64,000 nt of DNA from Streptomyces armeniacus. GTDB taxonomy: Bacteria; Actinomycetota; Actinomycetes; Streptomycetales; Streptomycetaceae. Positions 16,327 through 26,112 of the stretch are shown here, piece by piece. Location of the stretch: positions 978,369 to 1,042,368 of the forward strand of contig NZ_CP031320.1 of assembly GCF_003355155.1 (NCBI RefSeq), in the 5' to 3' direction. The notes beneath the pieces are model-generated. The model made no database searches, had not been told where the DNA came from, and saw nothing but the letters and a program-made list of their open reading frames with translations. Position 1 is the stretch's first letter; the number at the start of each line of letters is the position of its first letter. Position numbers and translations under genes: made by a program.

Positions 16327-16356
16327 GCGGCCGGCGCGGGAGTCCGCGCCGGCCGC
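16327..16356. repeat. 13-bp perfect inverted repeat between divergent PKS and PAP2/DGK genes
   Basis: GCGGCCGGCGCGG at 16327-16339 is mirrored at 16344-16356, with GAGT as a 4-nt loop. The hairpin would be very stable. It sits 64 bp upstream of the PKS start and 98 bp upstream of the other start, upstream of both genes rather than behind either. It may block read-through between divergent promoters or be an operator. Confidence 0.75.
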
Positions 16357-16453
16357 GGATCAGGTCGCCCGTCCCGGGGCAGTGAGCGGGGCGCGCAGCG
16401 GGGTACGCGGCACAGTCCGGAGACCCGGCCGCGCCGGGAGTGAGTGAGGACCG

Positions 16454-18085
16454 ATGAGCACACCGGCCAGCCCTGCTCGCCGCCGCGCCGCCACCCTGCC
16501 CGGCGCCGTACGCCGGATCCCGCACGCGCACCGCGTCGGCGCCTGGGACCACGGCACGTTCCACCGCGTGGCCGTACGGCACTGGCCGGGCGGCGAACGC
16601 GTCCTGCCCGGTCTGAGCCGGGCCGCGAACCACGGCGTCCTGTGGTACGCCGTTGCCGCCGGGATCGCCGTCGCCGGCACGCCGAAGGCGCGGCGGGCCG
16701 CCGTACGCGGTGTCGCATCGCTGGCCGTCGCCTCCGGCGCCGTGAACACCCTCGGCAAGCGGGCGGTACGCCGCGCGCGTCCGCTGGTGGACACCGTGCC
16801 GGTGATACGCCGCCTGCACCGGCAGCCGGTGACCACGTCCTTCCCGTCCGGGCACGCGGCCTCGGCGGCGGCGTTCGCGACCGGGGTGGCGCTGGAGTCG
16901 CCGCGCTGGGGCGCGGCGGTCGCGCCGGTGGCGGCGGCGGTGGCGTTCTCCCGCGTGTACACGGGCGTGCACTACCCCGGCGACGTACTCGCGGGTGCGG
17001 CGATCGGGGTGGGCGCCGCGTTCGCCGTACGCGGCATCGCGCCCACCCGCTCCCAACTGCCCGCCCCGGCCCGGCCGCTGGCGGACGCGCCCGCGCTGCG
17101 TGAGGGCGAGGGGCTGGTGCTGGTGGCGAACGTGGCCTCCGGGCAGCGCGTGCCGGAGCACGCCCCCACGGGGCGGGACGCCAGGGGGGAGGACGCTGCG
17201 GAAGCGGGCGGGCCCGTCGAGGCGGGTGGCAGCCCTGCCGGGAGCGCTGCCCTGACGGCCGTCCGCGCGGCCCTCCCGGAGGCCGAGATCGTCGTCTGCG
17301 ACCCGGCGTCGGCCCCGCTCCACGAGGCGCTGGAGAAGGCGGCGGCTCGCGCCGCCGCGCTGGGCGGCGCCCTCGGCGTGCTCGGCGGCGACGGGACCGT
17401 CAACACGGCCGCCGCGATCGCCGTACGGCACGGGCTGCCGCTCGCGGTCCTGCCCGGCGGCACGCGGAACCACTTCGCGTACGACCTCGGCATCGAGACC
17501 GCCGTCGACGCCTGCCGGGCCGTGGCCGCGGGCGATGCCGTCGCCGTCGACGTCGCCCGCTTCACACCCGGCCGCGGCCACGGGCCGGCCGGGTACTTCC
17601 TCAACACCTTCAGCCTCGGCTCGTACCCCGAACTCGTGCGCATACGCGAACGCTGGGCGCCCAGGATCGGCGCCTGGCCCGCAGGTGTGGTGGCCGCCGT
17701 GCGCGTCCTGCGCACGTCGGGGCCCGTGGAGGCCGGACTGGGCGGACGGCAGCGCCCGCTGTGGCAGCTGTTCGTGGGCAACTGCGCCTACCGCGGCCTC
17801 GGCCTGGCGCCCGTACGGAGGCACGACCTGGCCGACGGGCTGCTCGACGTACGGGTGGTGCGCGGCGGGCGGTGGGCCCGTACGCGGCTGTTCACGGCGG
17901 CGCTGACGAGCGTCGTGGACCGTTCGCCGGTGCACAGTACGACGCGGCTGCGGCGGCTGCGGATCACCGACATCCCGCCCGGCACGCTGCTCGCGTACGA
18001 CGGCGAGGTCGCCGAGGCGCCCGCCGAACTGTTCCTCGACAAGCGCCACGAGGCGCTGACCGTCTACCGGCCACTGCCGGGCTGA
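16454..18085 (+). CDS. Bifunctional PAP2 phosphatase / diacylglycerol kinase-like protein
   Basis: A protein of 543 residues with two catalytic halves. Residues 1-210 hold a PAP2 phosphatase: KRAVRRARP, then SFPSGHAAS, then SRVYTGVHYPGD. Membrane segments lie between these motifs. Residues 215-543 are a DAG-kinase/sphingosine-kinase-like catalytic domain with GGDGTVNTAA, PGGTRNHFA and a C-terminal LLAYDGEV. The combination suggests membrane lipid phosphate remodelling, one half removing and the other adding phosphate, but the substrates are unknown. The usual second half-motif of the kinase is intact. ATG 16454 follows GTGAGGA. The last 22 bp overlap the convergent HAD gene. Confidence 0.9.
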   Translation: MSTPASPARRRAATLPGAVRRIPHAHRVGAWDHGTFHRVAVRHWPGGERVLPGLSRAANHGVLWYAVAAGIAVAGTPKARRAAVRGVASLAVASGAVNTLGKRAVRRARPLVDTVPVIRRLHRQPVTTSFPSGHAASAAAFATGVALESPRWGAAVAPVAAAVAFSRVYTGVHYPGDVLAGAAIGVGAAFAVRGIAPTRSQLPAPARPLADAPALREGEGLVLVANVASGQRVPEHAPTGRDARGEDAAEAGGPVEAGGSPAGSAALTAVRAALPEAEIVVCDPASAPLHEALEKAAARAAALGGALGVLGGDGTVNTAAAIAVRHGLPLAVLPGGTRNHFAYDLGIETAVDACRAVAAGDAVAVDVARFTPGRGHGPAGYFLNTFSLGSYPELVRIRERWAPRIGAWPAGVVAAVRVLRTSGPVEAGLGGRQRPLWQLFVGNCAYRGLGLAPVRRHDLADGLLDVRVVRGGRWARTRLFTAALTSVVDRSPVHSTTRLRRLRITDIPPGTLLAYDGEVAEAPAELFLDKRHEALTVYRPLPG

Positions 18086-18759
18086 CGGATCCAGCCGTAC
18101 GCCCGCCGCGCGTCGAACTCCGCCTGTCCGCCCGCGAAGAGCAGCCCCGCCGAGGCGAACGCCGGATCGCCGGCCGACCCGGGCACGTACGGCACCGCGA
18201 CGCACCGCATCCCGGCGCGCCGCGCGGCCTCCGCGCCGGGCGGCGCGTCCTCCAGCACCACGCAGTCCGCCGGGGCGGCGCCCAGCAGCCGGGCCGCCGC
18301 CAGGAACACGTCCGGCGCCGGCTTGCCGCGCTCCACCTCCTCCGCCGAGACGCGGACCGTCAGCAGCGGGTCGAGGTCGGTGGCGCCCAGCACCGTGTCG
18401 ATGGCCGTACGCGAGGACCCCGAGGCGACCGCCATCGGGTGCCCGGCCGCGCGCAGCTGCTCCACGAGCTTCCGCATCTGCGGGAACACCTCGGTGGCGG
18501 ACCGCGCCAGCTCCAGATACGCGGCGTTCTTCTCCGCCAGCAGCTCCTCCACCGTGGCCCCGATCCCGTACCGCTCGCGGAGCGTCGTCACGGTCTCCCG
18601 CGTGCCGATGCCGATGAAGCTCGCGTGCTCCTCCCAGGTGAAGCCCGGTACGCCGTGTGCGGCGAGGACGCGGCGGCCCGCCTCGAAGTAGTGCGGCTCG
18701 CTGTCGACCAGCGTGCCGTCCAGATCGAAGATCACCGGGGCGGGAGGAGAGTCGTTCAT
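18064..18759 (-). CDS. HAD-superfamily hydrolase, beta-phosphoglucomutase-like
   Basis: A protein of 231 residues. HAD motif I is FDLDGTLVDSE, motif II is VASGSS, motif III is the Lys in RGKPAPDVF, and motif IV is LEDAPPGAEAA. The helical cap between motifs I and II is of the C1 type typical of phosphoglycolate phosphatase and beta-phosphoglucomutase relatives. A small sugar or polyol phosphate is the likely substrate. Its 3' end overlaps the PAP2/DGK gene by 22 bp tail to tail. It stands alone on its strand, with the GntR gene 81 bp upstream. Confidence 0.88.
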   Translation of the reverse strand: MNDSPPAPVIFDLDGTLVDSEPHYFEAGRRVLAAHGVPGFTWEEHASFIGIGTRETVTTLRERYGIGATVEELLAEKNAAYLELARSATEVFPQMRKLVEQLRAAGHPMAVASGSSRTAIDTVLGATDLDPLLTVRVSAEEVERGKPAPDVFLAAARLLGAAPADCVVLEDAPPGAEAARRAGMRCVAVPYVPGSAGDPAFASAGLLFAGGQAEFDARRAYGWIRQPGSGR

Positions 18760-18840
18760 GGTTCCAGCTTGCCAAGCCGCGGCGCGCCGTACGGCACCGG
18801 GCCTCCCGCTGCCGTACGGCAGCAGCCCGTCAGCCGCTGC

Positions 18841-19506
18841 TCACTCCGTGTCCAGGACCTCCCGGAGCGCGGCCACCGCGTGCGCCCGGTGCTCGTCGAG
18901 CCACCGCACGGCCGTCTCGGCATCGCCCGCGCGCAGCGCCTCGATGACCGCGTGGTGCTCCCGTACGACGCGCTCGCGGTTCGGCTCCTCGGCGTAGTAC
19001 AGCGAGCGGTAGGCGTCCGTGGCGTCCCAGAGGGTGCCGATCAGCCGGATCAGCCGGGGCATCCGCGACTCCTCGACGAGGGCGAAGTGGAACCGCCGGT
19101 TCGCCGCCGCCATGTCCGCCACGTCCCCGGCCGCACCGGCCCGTTCCACCTCGCGCTGCGCCTCTTCGAGCCGTGCGAGCAGCTCGGGCCCGAGCCGCGC
19201 GGCGGCCTGCCGTACGGCCTCCGCCTCCAGCAGCTCCCGGATGCGGTAGACCTCCTCCAGGTCCGCGAGGGACAGCTCGGTGACCGAGTACCCGCGGTGC
19301 GCGCGGTGCACGACGAGGCCCTCGCCCTCGAGGATCTTCAGCGCCTCGCGCAGCGGCACCCGGCTCACGTCGAGGTCCGCGGCGAGCGCGTCCTGCCGGA
19401 TCGGCTCGCCGGGCCGCAGTTCGCCGCTGGTGATGGCGCGCCGTAGCTCCCCGAGGACGAACTGCTGGGCGGTCGGCGGGCGCCGCCGCTGCACCGGGCT
19501 GCTCAT
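18841..19506 (-). CDS. GntR-family regulator, FadR subfamily
   Basis: A protein of 221 residues. The N-terminal winged helix shows LRRAITSGELRPGEPIRQDALAADLDVSRVPLREAL, the standard GntR helix-turn-helix. The C-terminal all-helical FCD ligand domain contains the expected metal-site residues spread over EVYRIRELLE, RRFHFAL and REHHAVIEAL. The start at ATG 19506 (MSSPVQRRR) is preceded by GGAGAGG 9 nt upstream. It diverges from an acyl-CoA dehydrogenase across 211 bp, so repression of that gene, relieved by an acyl or organic-acid ligand, is the straightforward inference. Confidence 0.88.
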   Translation of the reverse strand: MSSPVQRRRPPTAQQFVLGELRRAITSGELRPGEPIRQDALAADLDVSRVPLREALKILEGEGLVVHRAHRGYSVTELSLADLEEVYRIRELLEAEAVRQAAARLGPELLARLEEAQREVERAGAAGDVADMAAANRRFHFALVEESRMPRLIRLIGTLWDATDAYRSLYYAEEPNRERVVREHHAVIEALRAGDAETAVRWLDEHRAHAVAALREVLDTE

Positions 19507-19635
19507 GTCCGCTGGCCTCTCCGCCGGTTTCGGTGGCCGGTCTCCGGTGCCGACCGCGTACATCCTCCTCTGTGGCGAGCGCCACAGCGGGAGAGTCCGG
19601 ATTCTCCCCGGCCCCCGGGAAAGGATAATCCACAC

Positions 19636-19665
19636 TGGATCCAAAATCCGATCTGCCGCTAGGGT
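19636..19665 (+). promoter_or_regulatory. Candidate acyl-CoA dehydrogenase promoter and GntR operator
   Basis: The perfect palindrome TGGATCCA (19636-19643) lies in an AT-richer stretch (gataatccacactggatcca, 19624-19643). It coincides with a possible -35 box (TGGATC), 18 bp before TAGGGT (19660-19665). A repressor bound here would block the promoter. The -35 match is weak. Confidence 0.4.
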
Positions 19666-19717
19666 GCCCCCAGCCGGGCCGGCACGGGCCGCGGCGCCGT
19701 ACAGCTTGGAGGCCCGA

Positions 19718-20893
<1,176 letters not shown>

Positions 20894-20914
20894 CCCCGCC
20901 CCGTGGTGTGCCGG

Positions 20915-21940
20915 TCAGCGCTCCAGTCGCCGGGCGAGCCAGTCCAGGGCGAGCGGGTAGCGGTAGTCGATCCCGCCGTGGCCCGCGTCGAACAGCTCGA
21001 AGTACACCCGCTCGTCCGGCAGTCCGGCCTTCGCGATCTCCGCGCGGAACGCCTCGGCGCCCACGTCGAGATACCACTCGTCACGGGTGCCCGCGTCGAT
21101 CCACACGGCCCGCAGCGACCGTACGGCGTCCGCGTACCGCGCGACCATCCGCACCGGGTCCCAGTCCAGCCACCGCTGCCACTGCTCGGGCCGCAGCACG
21201 CCGGTCACCGGGTCGAACGGCAGCTCCGGCGTGCCGTCCTCGCGCGCCGAATAGCAGGCGGCGAGGCCGAGCATCATCACGAGCGTGCCGTCGTCCTGCC
21301 CGGTGAACGCCGTCCGCGAGCGGAAGTCCGCCCACCAGCGCATGATGTCGTGGTCGTACGCGCGCAGGGCGCGGACCGACTTCGCGAACTCCTCCGCGTA
21401 GCTGAACTCGTAGAGGTTGTCGCCGGCGTGCGTGGCGAGCGCGCCGAACAGGTCGGGGCGCAGCATCGGCGTGATCATCGCGCCGAAGCCGCCCGACGAC
21501 TTGCCGGAGACGGCGCGGGAGTTCGGGCCGCGGAGCGTGCGGTAGCGCTCGTCGACCCAGGGCACGATCTCCTCGCAGAGATACGAGTGGTATCTGCCGG
21601 TGCCCGGCGAGTCCACGAACTGCGAGCCGCCGTACGCCGTCCACGCGTCGACGTAGACCACGACGCAGCCGGGCGTGCCCCCGGCGAACGCGGCGTCCGC
21701 CGTCTCCACGAACGGCCGGCGGAACGGCTGGCGGTTCGCCCACATGGAGAGATGGCCGGTGTAGCCCTGGAGGACGTACACCGAGGGATAGCGGAGGTCC
21801 GGGCTGTCGTCGTAGCCCGGCGGCACGTACACCCACAGGGGGCGCTCGTACGGATCACCCAGCGGGTTGTCCCGCAGGAGCCGCGAACTGACGGTGTGGC
21901 GGTCGAGCCGGCCGGCGAGCTCCGCGTCCCAAGGCAGCAT
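20915..21940 (-). CDS. Alpha/beta-hydrolase esterase
   Basis: A protein of 341 residues of the esterase-D/enterochelin-esterase-like type. The oxyanion region is YPSVYVLQGYTGH, the nucleophile elbow is VSGKSSGGFGAM (Ser within G-K-S-S-G), the acid is in IDAGTRDEWY, and the His is in FDAGHGGIDYRYP. No signal peptide is seen, so it should be cytosolic. The unusually aromatic N-terminal part (RPLWVYVPPGYD) is typical of enzymes acting on small acyl esters or siderophore-like lactones. It is convergent with the acyl-CoA dehydrogenase (22 bp gap) and divergent from the lactonase gene. Confidence 0.85.
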   Translation of the reverse strand: MLPWDAELAGRLDRHTVSSRLLRDNPLGDPYERPLWVYVPPGYDDSPDLRYPSVYVLQGYTGHLSMWANRQPFRRPFVETADAAFAGGTPGCVVVYVDAWTAYGGSQFVDSPGTGRYHSYLCEEIVPWVDERYRTLRGPNSRAVSGKSSGGFGAMITPMLRPDLFGALATHAGDNLYEFSYAEEFAKSVRALRAYDHDIMRWWADFRSRTAFTGQDDGTLVMMLGLAACYSAREDGTPELPFDPVTGVLRPEQWQRWLDWDPVRMVARYADAVRSLRAVWIDAGTRDEWYLDVGAEAFRAEIAKAGLPDERVYFELFDAGHGGIDYRYPLALDWLARRLER

Positions 21941-22081
21941 CAGGCAAGTGAAGCACGCCCGCCGAGTGCCCGGTCAACCGTGCGGTCAACAGCCGTGCGG
22001 GGCCCGCCGGTTCCCGCGGCCCGCCGTGACCGGCTGCTACGGTCACTTTCGATCACCGTCACCGGCGGAAGGGCACCAGCA

Positions 22082-23170
22082 GTGACCACCGACAGCACGG
22101 CCCGCCGGTCCACGGAGCCCGCCCCGGCGGACCGCGCGTACATCGGCTCGTTCACCTCTTCGGGCGGCCGCGGCATCACCACCGCCGTGATCGACACCAC
22201 CGACGGCGCACTCCGTCCCGTGCACCACACGGACCGGGCGCTGCCCGACCCCTCGTACCTCCTGGCCCGGCCCGGACTGCTCTACGCCGTCTGCGAGACC
22301 GAGCAGGGCACGGCGGCGGCGCTGTCCCTGGCCGACCGGGACCGGCCCGTGCCGCTCGGCGAACCGGTGCCGGTACGCGGCGCCGCGCCGACGCATCTGA
22401 CGCTCGCCGCGGGCCGGCTGTTCACCGCCAACTACACCTCGGGCAGCGTCAGCGCGCTCCCAATGCGCGCGGACGGCACACTCGGCGGCCAGCCCTCCGT
22501 ACACCCCCACCACGGCGGCGGACCCCACCCCGACCGGCAGCGCGGGCCGCACACCCACGCGGTGGTGGCCGCGCCGTCCGGGCGGTGGCTGCTCGCGGTG
22601 GACCTCGGCACCGACTCGGTGTGGATCTACGCCCTGGACGGCCCGGACTCGGTGGAGCGCGGCGACGAGGTGCGTCCGCACGGCGAGGTCCGGCTGCGGG
22701 CGGGCAGTGGGCCGCGCCAGATCGCGTTCCACCCGGGCGGCGCGTACGCGTACGTCACCGGCGAACTCGACCCGGCGGTCACGCTGTGCCGCTGGGACGA
22801 CACCACGGGCACGCTGGAACCCCTCGCCGAGACCCCGCTGCTGCCCGCGGGCGCGACCGGCGAGAGCTACCCGTCGGAGCTGGTGGTGCGGCAGGACGGG
22901 CGGTTCGCCTGGGCCGCCGTACGCGGCCAGGACGCCATCGCCGTCCTGGCGCTCGGCGGGGACGGCGGCACGGTGGAACCGGCGGGTACCGTCCCGTGCG
23001 GCGGGCACTGGCCGCGCGGGCTGGCACTGCACCCCGGCGGGCAGTGGCTGTACGCGGCCAACGAGCGCTCCGGCGACGTCACCTGGTTCACGCTGGACGA
23101 CCGCACGGGCATGCCGCGGCGCGGCGGATCGGTGGAGGCACCCGCCGCCTCGTGCGTCGTCTTCGGCTGA
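22082..23170 (+). CDS. Lactonase-like seven-bladed beta-propeller
   Basis: A protein of 362 residues with the repeating blade pattern of 6-phosphogluconolactonase/YkgB-type lactonases: YIGSFTSSGGRGI, LFTANYTSGSVSALP, PHTHAVVAAPSGRWLLAVDLG, GPRQIAFHPGGAYAYVTGEL and RGLALHPGGQWLYAANERSGDVT. No secretion signal is seen. The GTG start at 22082 follows GGAAGGG. It may hydrolyse a sugar lactone, but many family members have unassigned substrates. It is divergent from the esterase gene across 141 bp, which may indicate shared control. Confidence 0.87.
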   Translation: MTTDSTARRSTEPAPADRAYIGSFTSSGGRGITTAVIDTTDGALRPVHHTDRALPDPSYLLARPGLLYAVCETEQGTAAALSLADRDRPVPLGEPVPVRGAAPTHLTLAAGRLFTANYTSGSVSALPMRADGTLGGQPSVHPHHGGGPHPDRQRGPHTHAVVAAPSGRWLLAVDLGTDSVWIYALDGPDSVERGDEVRPHGEVRLRAGSGPRQIAFHPGGAYAYVTGELDPAVTLCRWDDTTGTLEPLAETPLLPAGATGESYPSELVVRQDGRFAWAAVRGQDAIAVLALGGDGGTVEPAGTVPCGGHWPRGLALHPGGQWLYAANERSGDVTWFTLDDRTGMPRRGGSVEAPAASCVVFG

Positions 23171-23204
23171 ACGGCCCGCGGGCGCTGGGCGCTGGGCGCG
23201 CGCC

Positions 23205-24122
23205 TCAGCGCATGGGCATGCCCTGCTGGGGCTGCTGCGGCAGGCCGAGCTTCGCGGCGTACGCGGAGGCCACGAGCTTGCCCAGCGACGGGTACGCGCC
23301 CAGCGGCTCCGCCGACGGGCACTCCGCCTCCTCGGACGCCGCCGCCAGCAGACCCTCCGGGACCTCGGGCCCGATCAGGCACGGCGCGACCGCGAGCTGC
23401 TGCGAACCGGACTCACGCAGCTGGGTGGCGATGCGCCCCACAGCGCCCTCGTCGTCCAGGCCCGCCGCGAGCACCGGCACCGCCAGCCGCGCGGCCAGCA
23501 GCATCCCCGTGATCCCGGCCGCCTGCACGGCGTCCTCGCCGCCGATGGTGGCCAGGATGATGCCGTCCGCCGCCGTCGCGACGGTGAACAGCCGGGCCCG
23601 GTCGGCACGGGCGAGACCCGCCTCCGACAGCTTCACGTGCACCGCCTCCGCGAGCAGCGGGTGCGGGCCGAGCACATCGGTCAGCTCCGAACCGGAGCCG
23701 CTGCTGAGCACCGCCTGCCGTATCTGCCGCATCTGACTGGCGTCCGGACCGGCCAGCAGCGGGACCACGACGGCCGCGGGCGCGTCGTCGAGGCCCTCCG
23801 TGGGCGGCTCCTCCGTGGCGCCCTCGGCGCTGCGCTCCGCCGCGGCCTCCGACAGGACCTTGTCCAGAGCGGGGAATTCCTCGCCGCCACCGTCCACATA
23901 GCCCACCCGGGCGTCCAGGCCGGGGAGCTCGGAGCGCGCGATGCTCACGATCTCGGCGGCCAGGCCCCGCGTCGCCGTGGACGGCTCACCGGGAACGGCG
24001 AGCACCAGCGCCGGAGCGTTCTCCGGCGCCACGACAGGCTCGGGCCGGCGGTGCCGTCCGGACTGACGGGGACGCGGCATTCGTACAGGCAGGCCATTGT
24101 CCGGCCCAGTGGGGGAGCTCAT
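23205..24122 (-). CDS. CbiX/SirB-like sirohydrochlorin chelatase family protein
   Basis: About 305 residues with two CbiX-like halves. The first holds PALVLAVPGEPSTATRGLAAEIV with a strand-loop-helix, then VVVPLLAGPDASQMRQIRQA. The second holds VATAADGIILATIGGEDAVQ and VAPCLIGPEVPEGLL. In true chelatases a catalytic His follows the first strand (HGS/HGT). Here that position reads VPGEPS, so Co/Fe insertion into sirohydrochlorin is doubtful, and a non-catalytic or altered family member is possible. The -10 box TAACAT lies 8 nt before ATG 24122, suggesting a leaderless mRNA. The C-terminus is Gln/Pro-rich (QQPQQGMPMR). Confidence 0.75.
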   Translation of the reverse strand: MSSPTGPDNGLPVRMPRPRQSGRHRRPEPVVAPENAPALVLAVPGEPSTATRGLAAEIVSIARSELPGLDARVGYVDGGGEEFPALDKVLSEAAAERSAEGATEEPPTEGLDDAPAAVVVPLLAGPDASQMRQIRQAVLSSGSGSELTDVLGPHPLLAEAVHVKLSEAGLARADRARLFTVATAADGIILATIGGEDAVQAAGITGMLLAARLAVPVLAAGLDDEGAVGRIATQLRESGSQQLAVAPCLIGPEVPEGLLAAASEEAECPSAEPLGAYPSLGKLVASAYAAKLGLPQQPQQGMPMR

Positions 24123-24130
24123 GTGGCCGC

Positions 24131-24136
24131 ATGTTA
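24131..24136 (-). promoter_or_regulatory. -10 box of the chelatase-like gene
   Basis: TAACAT on the minus strand is 8 nt before ATG 24122 in a locally AT-rich patch (gcatgttaatgcc). No ribosome binding site is present, so the transcript should be leaderless. No clear -35 box is seen. Confidence 0.5.
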
Positions 24137-24231
24137 ATGCCTTGGTGGGGGTGGCTGTTCGGGCGGGGGAGGACAGTCCGGTTATGTGTGTTTTGCCCCG
24201 CGTGTCGCTGTGCACTCTCCGGCGTGTTCGC

Positions 24232-25284
24232 TCAGCTCACCGTGAGCAGGGACGGGTCCGGCGGGAGCCGCAGGGAGTCCGTGCTCAGCCGGGATGCGAT
24301 CAGCAGCGCGCCGTCCAGTGGATCTCCCGCGGTCTCGGCGGCACGCGCGTGCGGCAGCCGTACGGCGAGCTCCTCGCGGACGGGCTCCAGCAGCACCGCG
24401 CCGGAGCGGAACAGGCCGCCGGTGAGCGCCACTTCGGGGCGGGCTGCGGGGGCTGCGGGGGCTGGGGCGGAGTCCGTGGCCGGGCAGGCCGCGGCGGCGC
24501 ACATGGCGATCTCGGCGGCGGCCCGGCGGACGATCCCGGCGGCGACCGGGTCGGGGCTCCCCTCCGATTCCCCGCCCGCACACCGGATGACCTCCGGCGC
24601 GAAGGCCGCCAGCACCGCGGGACGGTCCGTACGCGGATACAGCTGCCCCGGCAGACCGGTCAGCGGGCCGAACATCCGCTCCGCCCGCTCCCGCAGCGCC
24701 GTCGAGCCGCCCTCCCGGCCGTCGTGCGCCCGCATGGCCGCCTCCAGCCCGGCACGGCCGATCCAGGCGCCGCCGCCGCAGTCGCCGAGCAGATGCCCCC
24801 AGCCGTCGGCCCGGCGCCAGGACCGCAGGTCCGTGCCCACCACGATCATTCCGGTGCCCGCCGCGACGACAGCTCCGGGGCGCTCGCCGAGCGCCCCCGC
24901 GTACCCCGTCACGGCGTCGGCGGCCAGCGCCAGCCGGCGCACGCCCAGCGCGTCCGCGAGGGCGGACGGCAGCTTCTCGCGCAGCTCCTCGCCGAGTGTC
25001 GCCATGCCGGCCGCGCCCACGCACGCGGCGTCGACGTGTCCGCCGCCCGCGTCGGCGAGCAGCGAGCGGGCGGCGGGCAGCAGCTGCTCCAGCAGATGGC
25101 CGGCGTCGATCCCGGAGGCGCTGGTACGCACCGGCTCGGGCGAGCTCGTACGGCCGACGGCGGGCGGCGCACCCGTCGTCCGGGGCGCGTCCGCTGCCGG
25201 GGGTGTGGCCGCGTCGGCCCGTGCCAGCGCCGTACGCAGGCCGGAGCCGCCCGAGTCGACGCCGAGGACCCAGCCGCCGGTCAC
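24232..25284 (-). CDS. N-acetylglucosamine kinase-like, BadF/BadG/ATPase fold
   Basis: A protein of 350 residues with the ASKHA fold. The phosphate-1 loop is [15 protein letters not shown], phosphate-2 is [13 protein letters not shown], the sugar/connecting part is [20 protein letters not shown], and the adenosine motif is [14 protein letters not shown]. These match the BadF/BadG family that includes eukaryotic and actinobacterial GlcNAc kinases, so phosphorylation of an amino sugar from wall or chitin turnover is likely. The GTG start at 25284-25282 overlaps the uracil-DNA glycosylase stop in GTGA, which implies translational coupling to that gene. The Ala/Pro/Thr-rich insert around residues 25-45 looks like a loop expansion. 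Confidence 0.83.
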   Translation of the reverse strand: MTGGWVLGVDSGGSGLRTALARADAATPPAADAPRTTGAPPAVGRTSSPEPVRTSASGIDAGHLLEQLLPAARSLLADAGGGHVDAACVGAAGMATLGEELREKLPSALADALGVRRLALAADAVTGYAGALGERPGAVVAAGTGMIVVGTDLRSWRRADGWGHLLGDCGGGAWIGRAGLEAAMRAHDGREGGSTALRERAERMFGPLTGLPGQLYPRTDRPAVLAAFAPEVIRCAGGESEGSPDPVAAGIVRRAAAEIAMCAAAACPATDSAPAPAAPAARPEVALTGGLFRSGAVLLEPVREELAVRLPHARAAETAGDPLDGALLIASRLSTDSLRLPPDPSLLTVS

Positions 25285-25958
25285 GGCAGGCGCCAGTCCA
25301 CCGGCGCCGCCTCCTGCTGCGCCAGCAGGTCGTTGACCCTGCTGAACGGGCGGGAGCCGAAGAATCCGCGGTCGGCCGACATGGGGGAGGGGTGCGAGGA
25401 CTCGACCGCAGGGAGGCCGCCGAGCAGGGGGCGCAGATTGCGGGCATCCCTGCCCCACAGCACGGACACCAGCGGGCGGCCCCGGGCGACGAGCGCACGG
25501 ATCGCCTGCTCCGTGACCTCCTCCCAGCCCTTGCCGCGGTGGGCGGCGGGCTTGCGGGGCGCCGTCGTCAGCGCCCTGTTGAGGAGGAGCACGCCCTGCT
25601 CGGTCCACGGGGTGAGGTCGCCGTTGGACGGGCGGGGGAGCCCGAGGTCGCTGTTCAGCTCCCGGAAGATGTTCTCCAGGCTGCCGGGCAGCGGGCTGAC
25701 CTCGGGAGCCACCGAGAAGCTCAGCCCCACCGCGTGGCCGGGTGTCGGATACGGGTCCTGCCCGACGATGAGGACCCGGACCTCGTCGAAGGGCTGCTGG
25801 AAGGCGCGCAGTACATGTGCGCCCGCCGGCAGGTACGTTCTCCCGGCGGCGATCTCCGCGCGCAGGAAGTCGCCCATCGCGGCGACTCGTTCGGCCACCG
25901 GCTCCAGTGCCTTGGCCCAGCCCGGTTCAACGATCTCATTCAACGCTCGTGCAGCCAC
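25281..25958 (-). CDS. ung: Uracil-DNA glycosylase, family 1
   Basis: A protein of 225 residues with all UDG family-1 motifs: the water-activating loop [21 protein letters not shown] with catalytic Asp, the uracil-binding [12 protein letters not shown], and the Leu-intercalation/His motif [21 protein letters not shown]. It removes uracil from DNA to begin base excision repair. The GTG start at 25958 lies 8 nt after a -10 box TAGAGT with no ribosome binding site, so the mRNA looks leaderless. The downstream sugar kinase overlaps its stop by 4 nt, an unexpected pairing for a repair gene. Confidence 0.96.
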   Translation of the reverse strand: MAARALNEIVEPGWAKALEPVAERVAAMGDFLRAEIAAGRTYLPAGAHVLRAFQQPFDEVRVLIVGQDPYPTPGHAVGLSFSVAPEVSPLPGSLENIFRELNSDLGLPRPSNGDLTPWTEQGVLLLNRALTTAPRKPAAHRGKGWEEVTEQAIRALVARGRPLVSVLWGRDARNLRPLLGGLPAVESSHPSPMSADRGFFGSRPFSRVNDLLAQQEAAPVDWRLP

Positions 25959-25966
25959 GAGCGGTC

Positions 25967-25972
25967 ACTCTA
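25967..25972 (-). promoter_or_regulatory. -10 box of ung
   Basis: TAGAGT on the minus strand sits 8 nt before the GTG start codon at 25958. The spacing fits transcription starting at the GTG itself. No convincing -35 box is seen. Confidence 0.5.
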
Positions 25973-26112
25973 GTGGCTCCGCGGGGGCGCTCCGTCCACT
26001 TCCGGCCGCCCGCCCGTACCCGTACCGCCCAGCCCCGCAGGGGAGTTCGGGACGGGGACGCGACCGCGACGACGGTACGAGCGGCGCAGGGTGACGGTGG
26101 CGTGCGTCGTGG

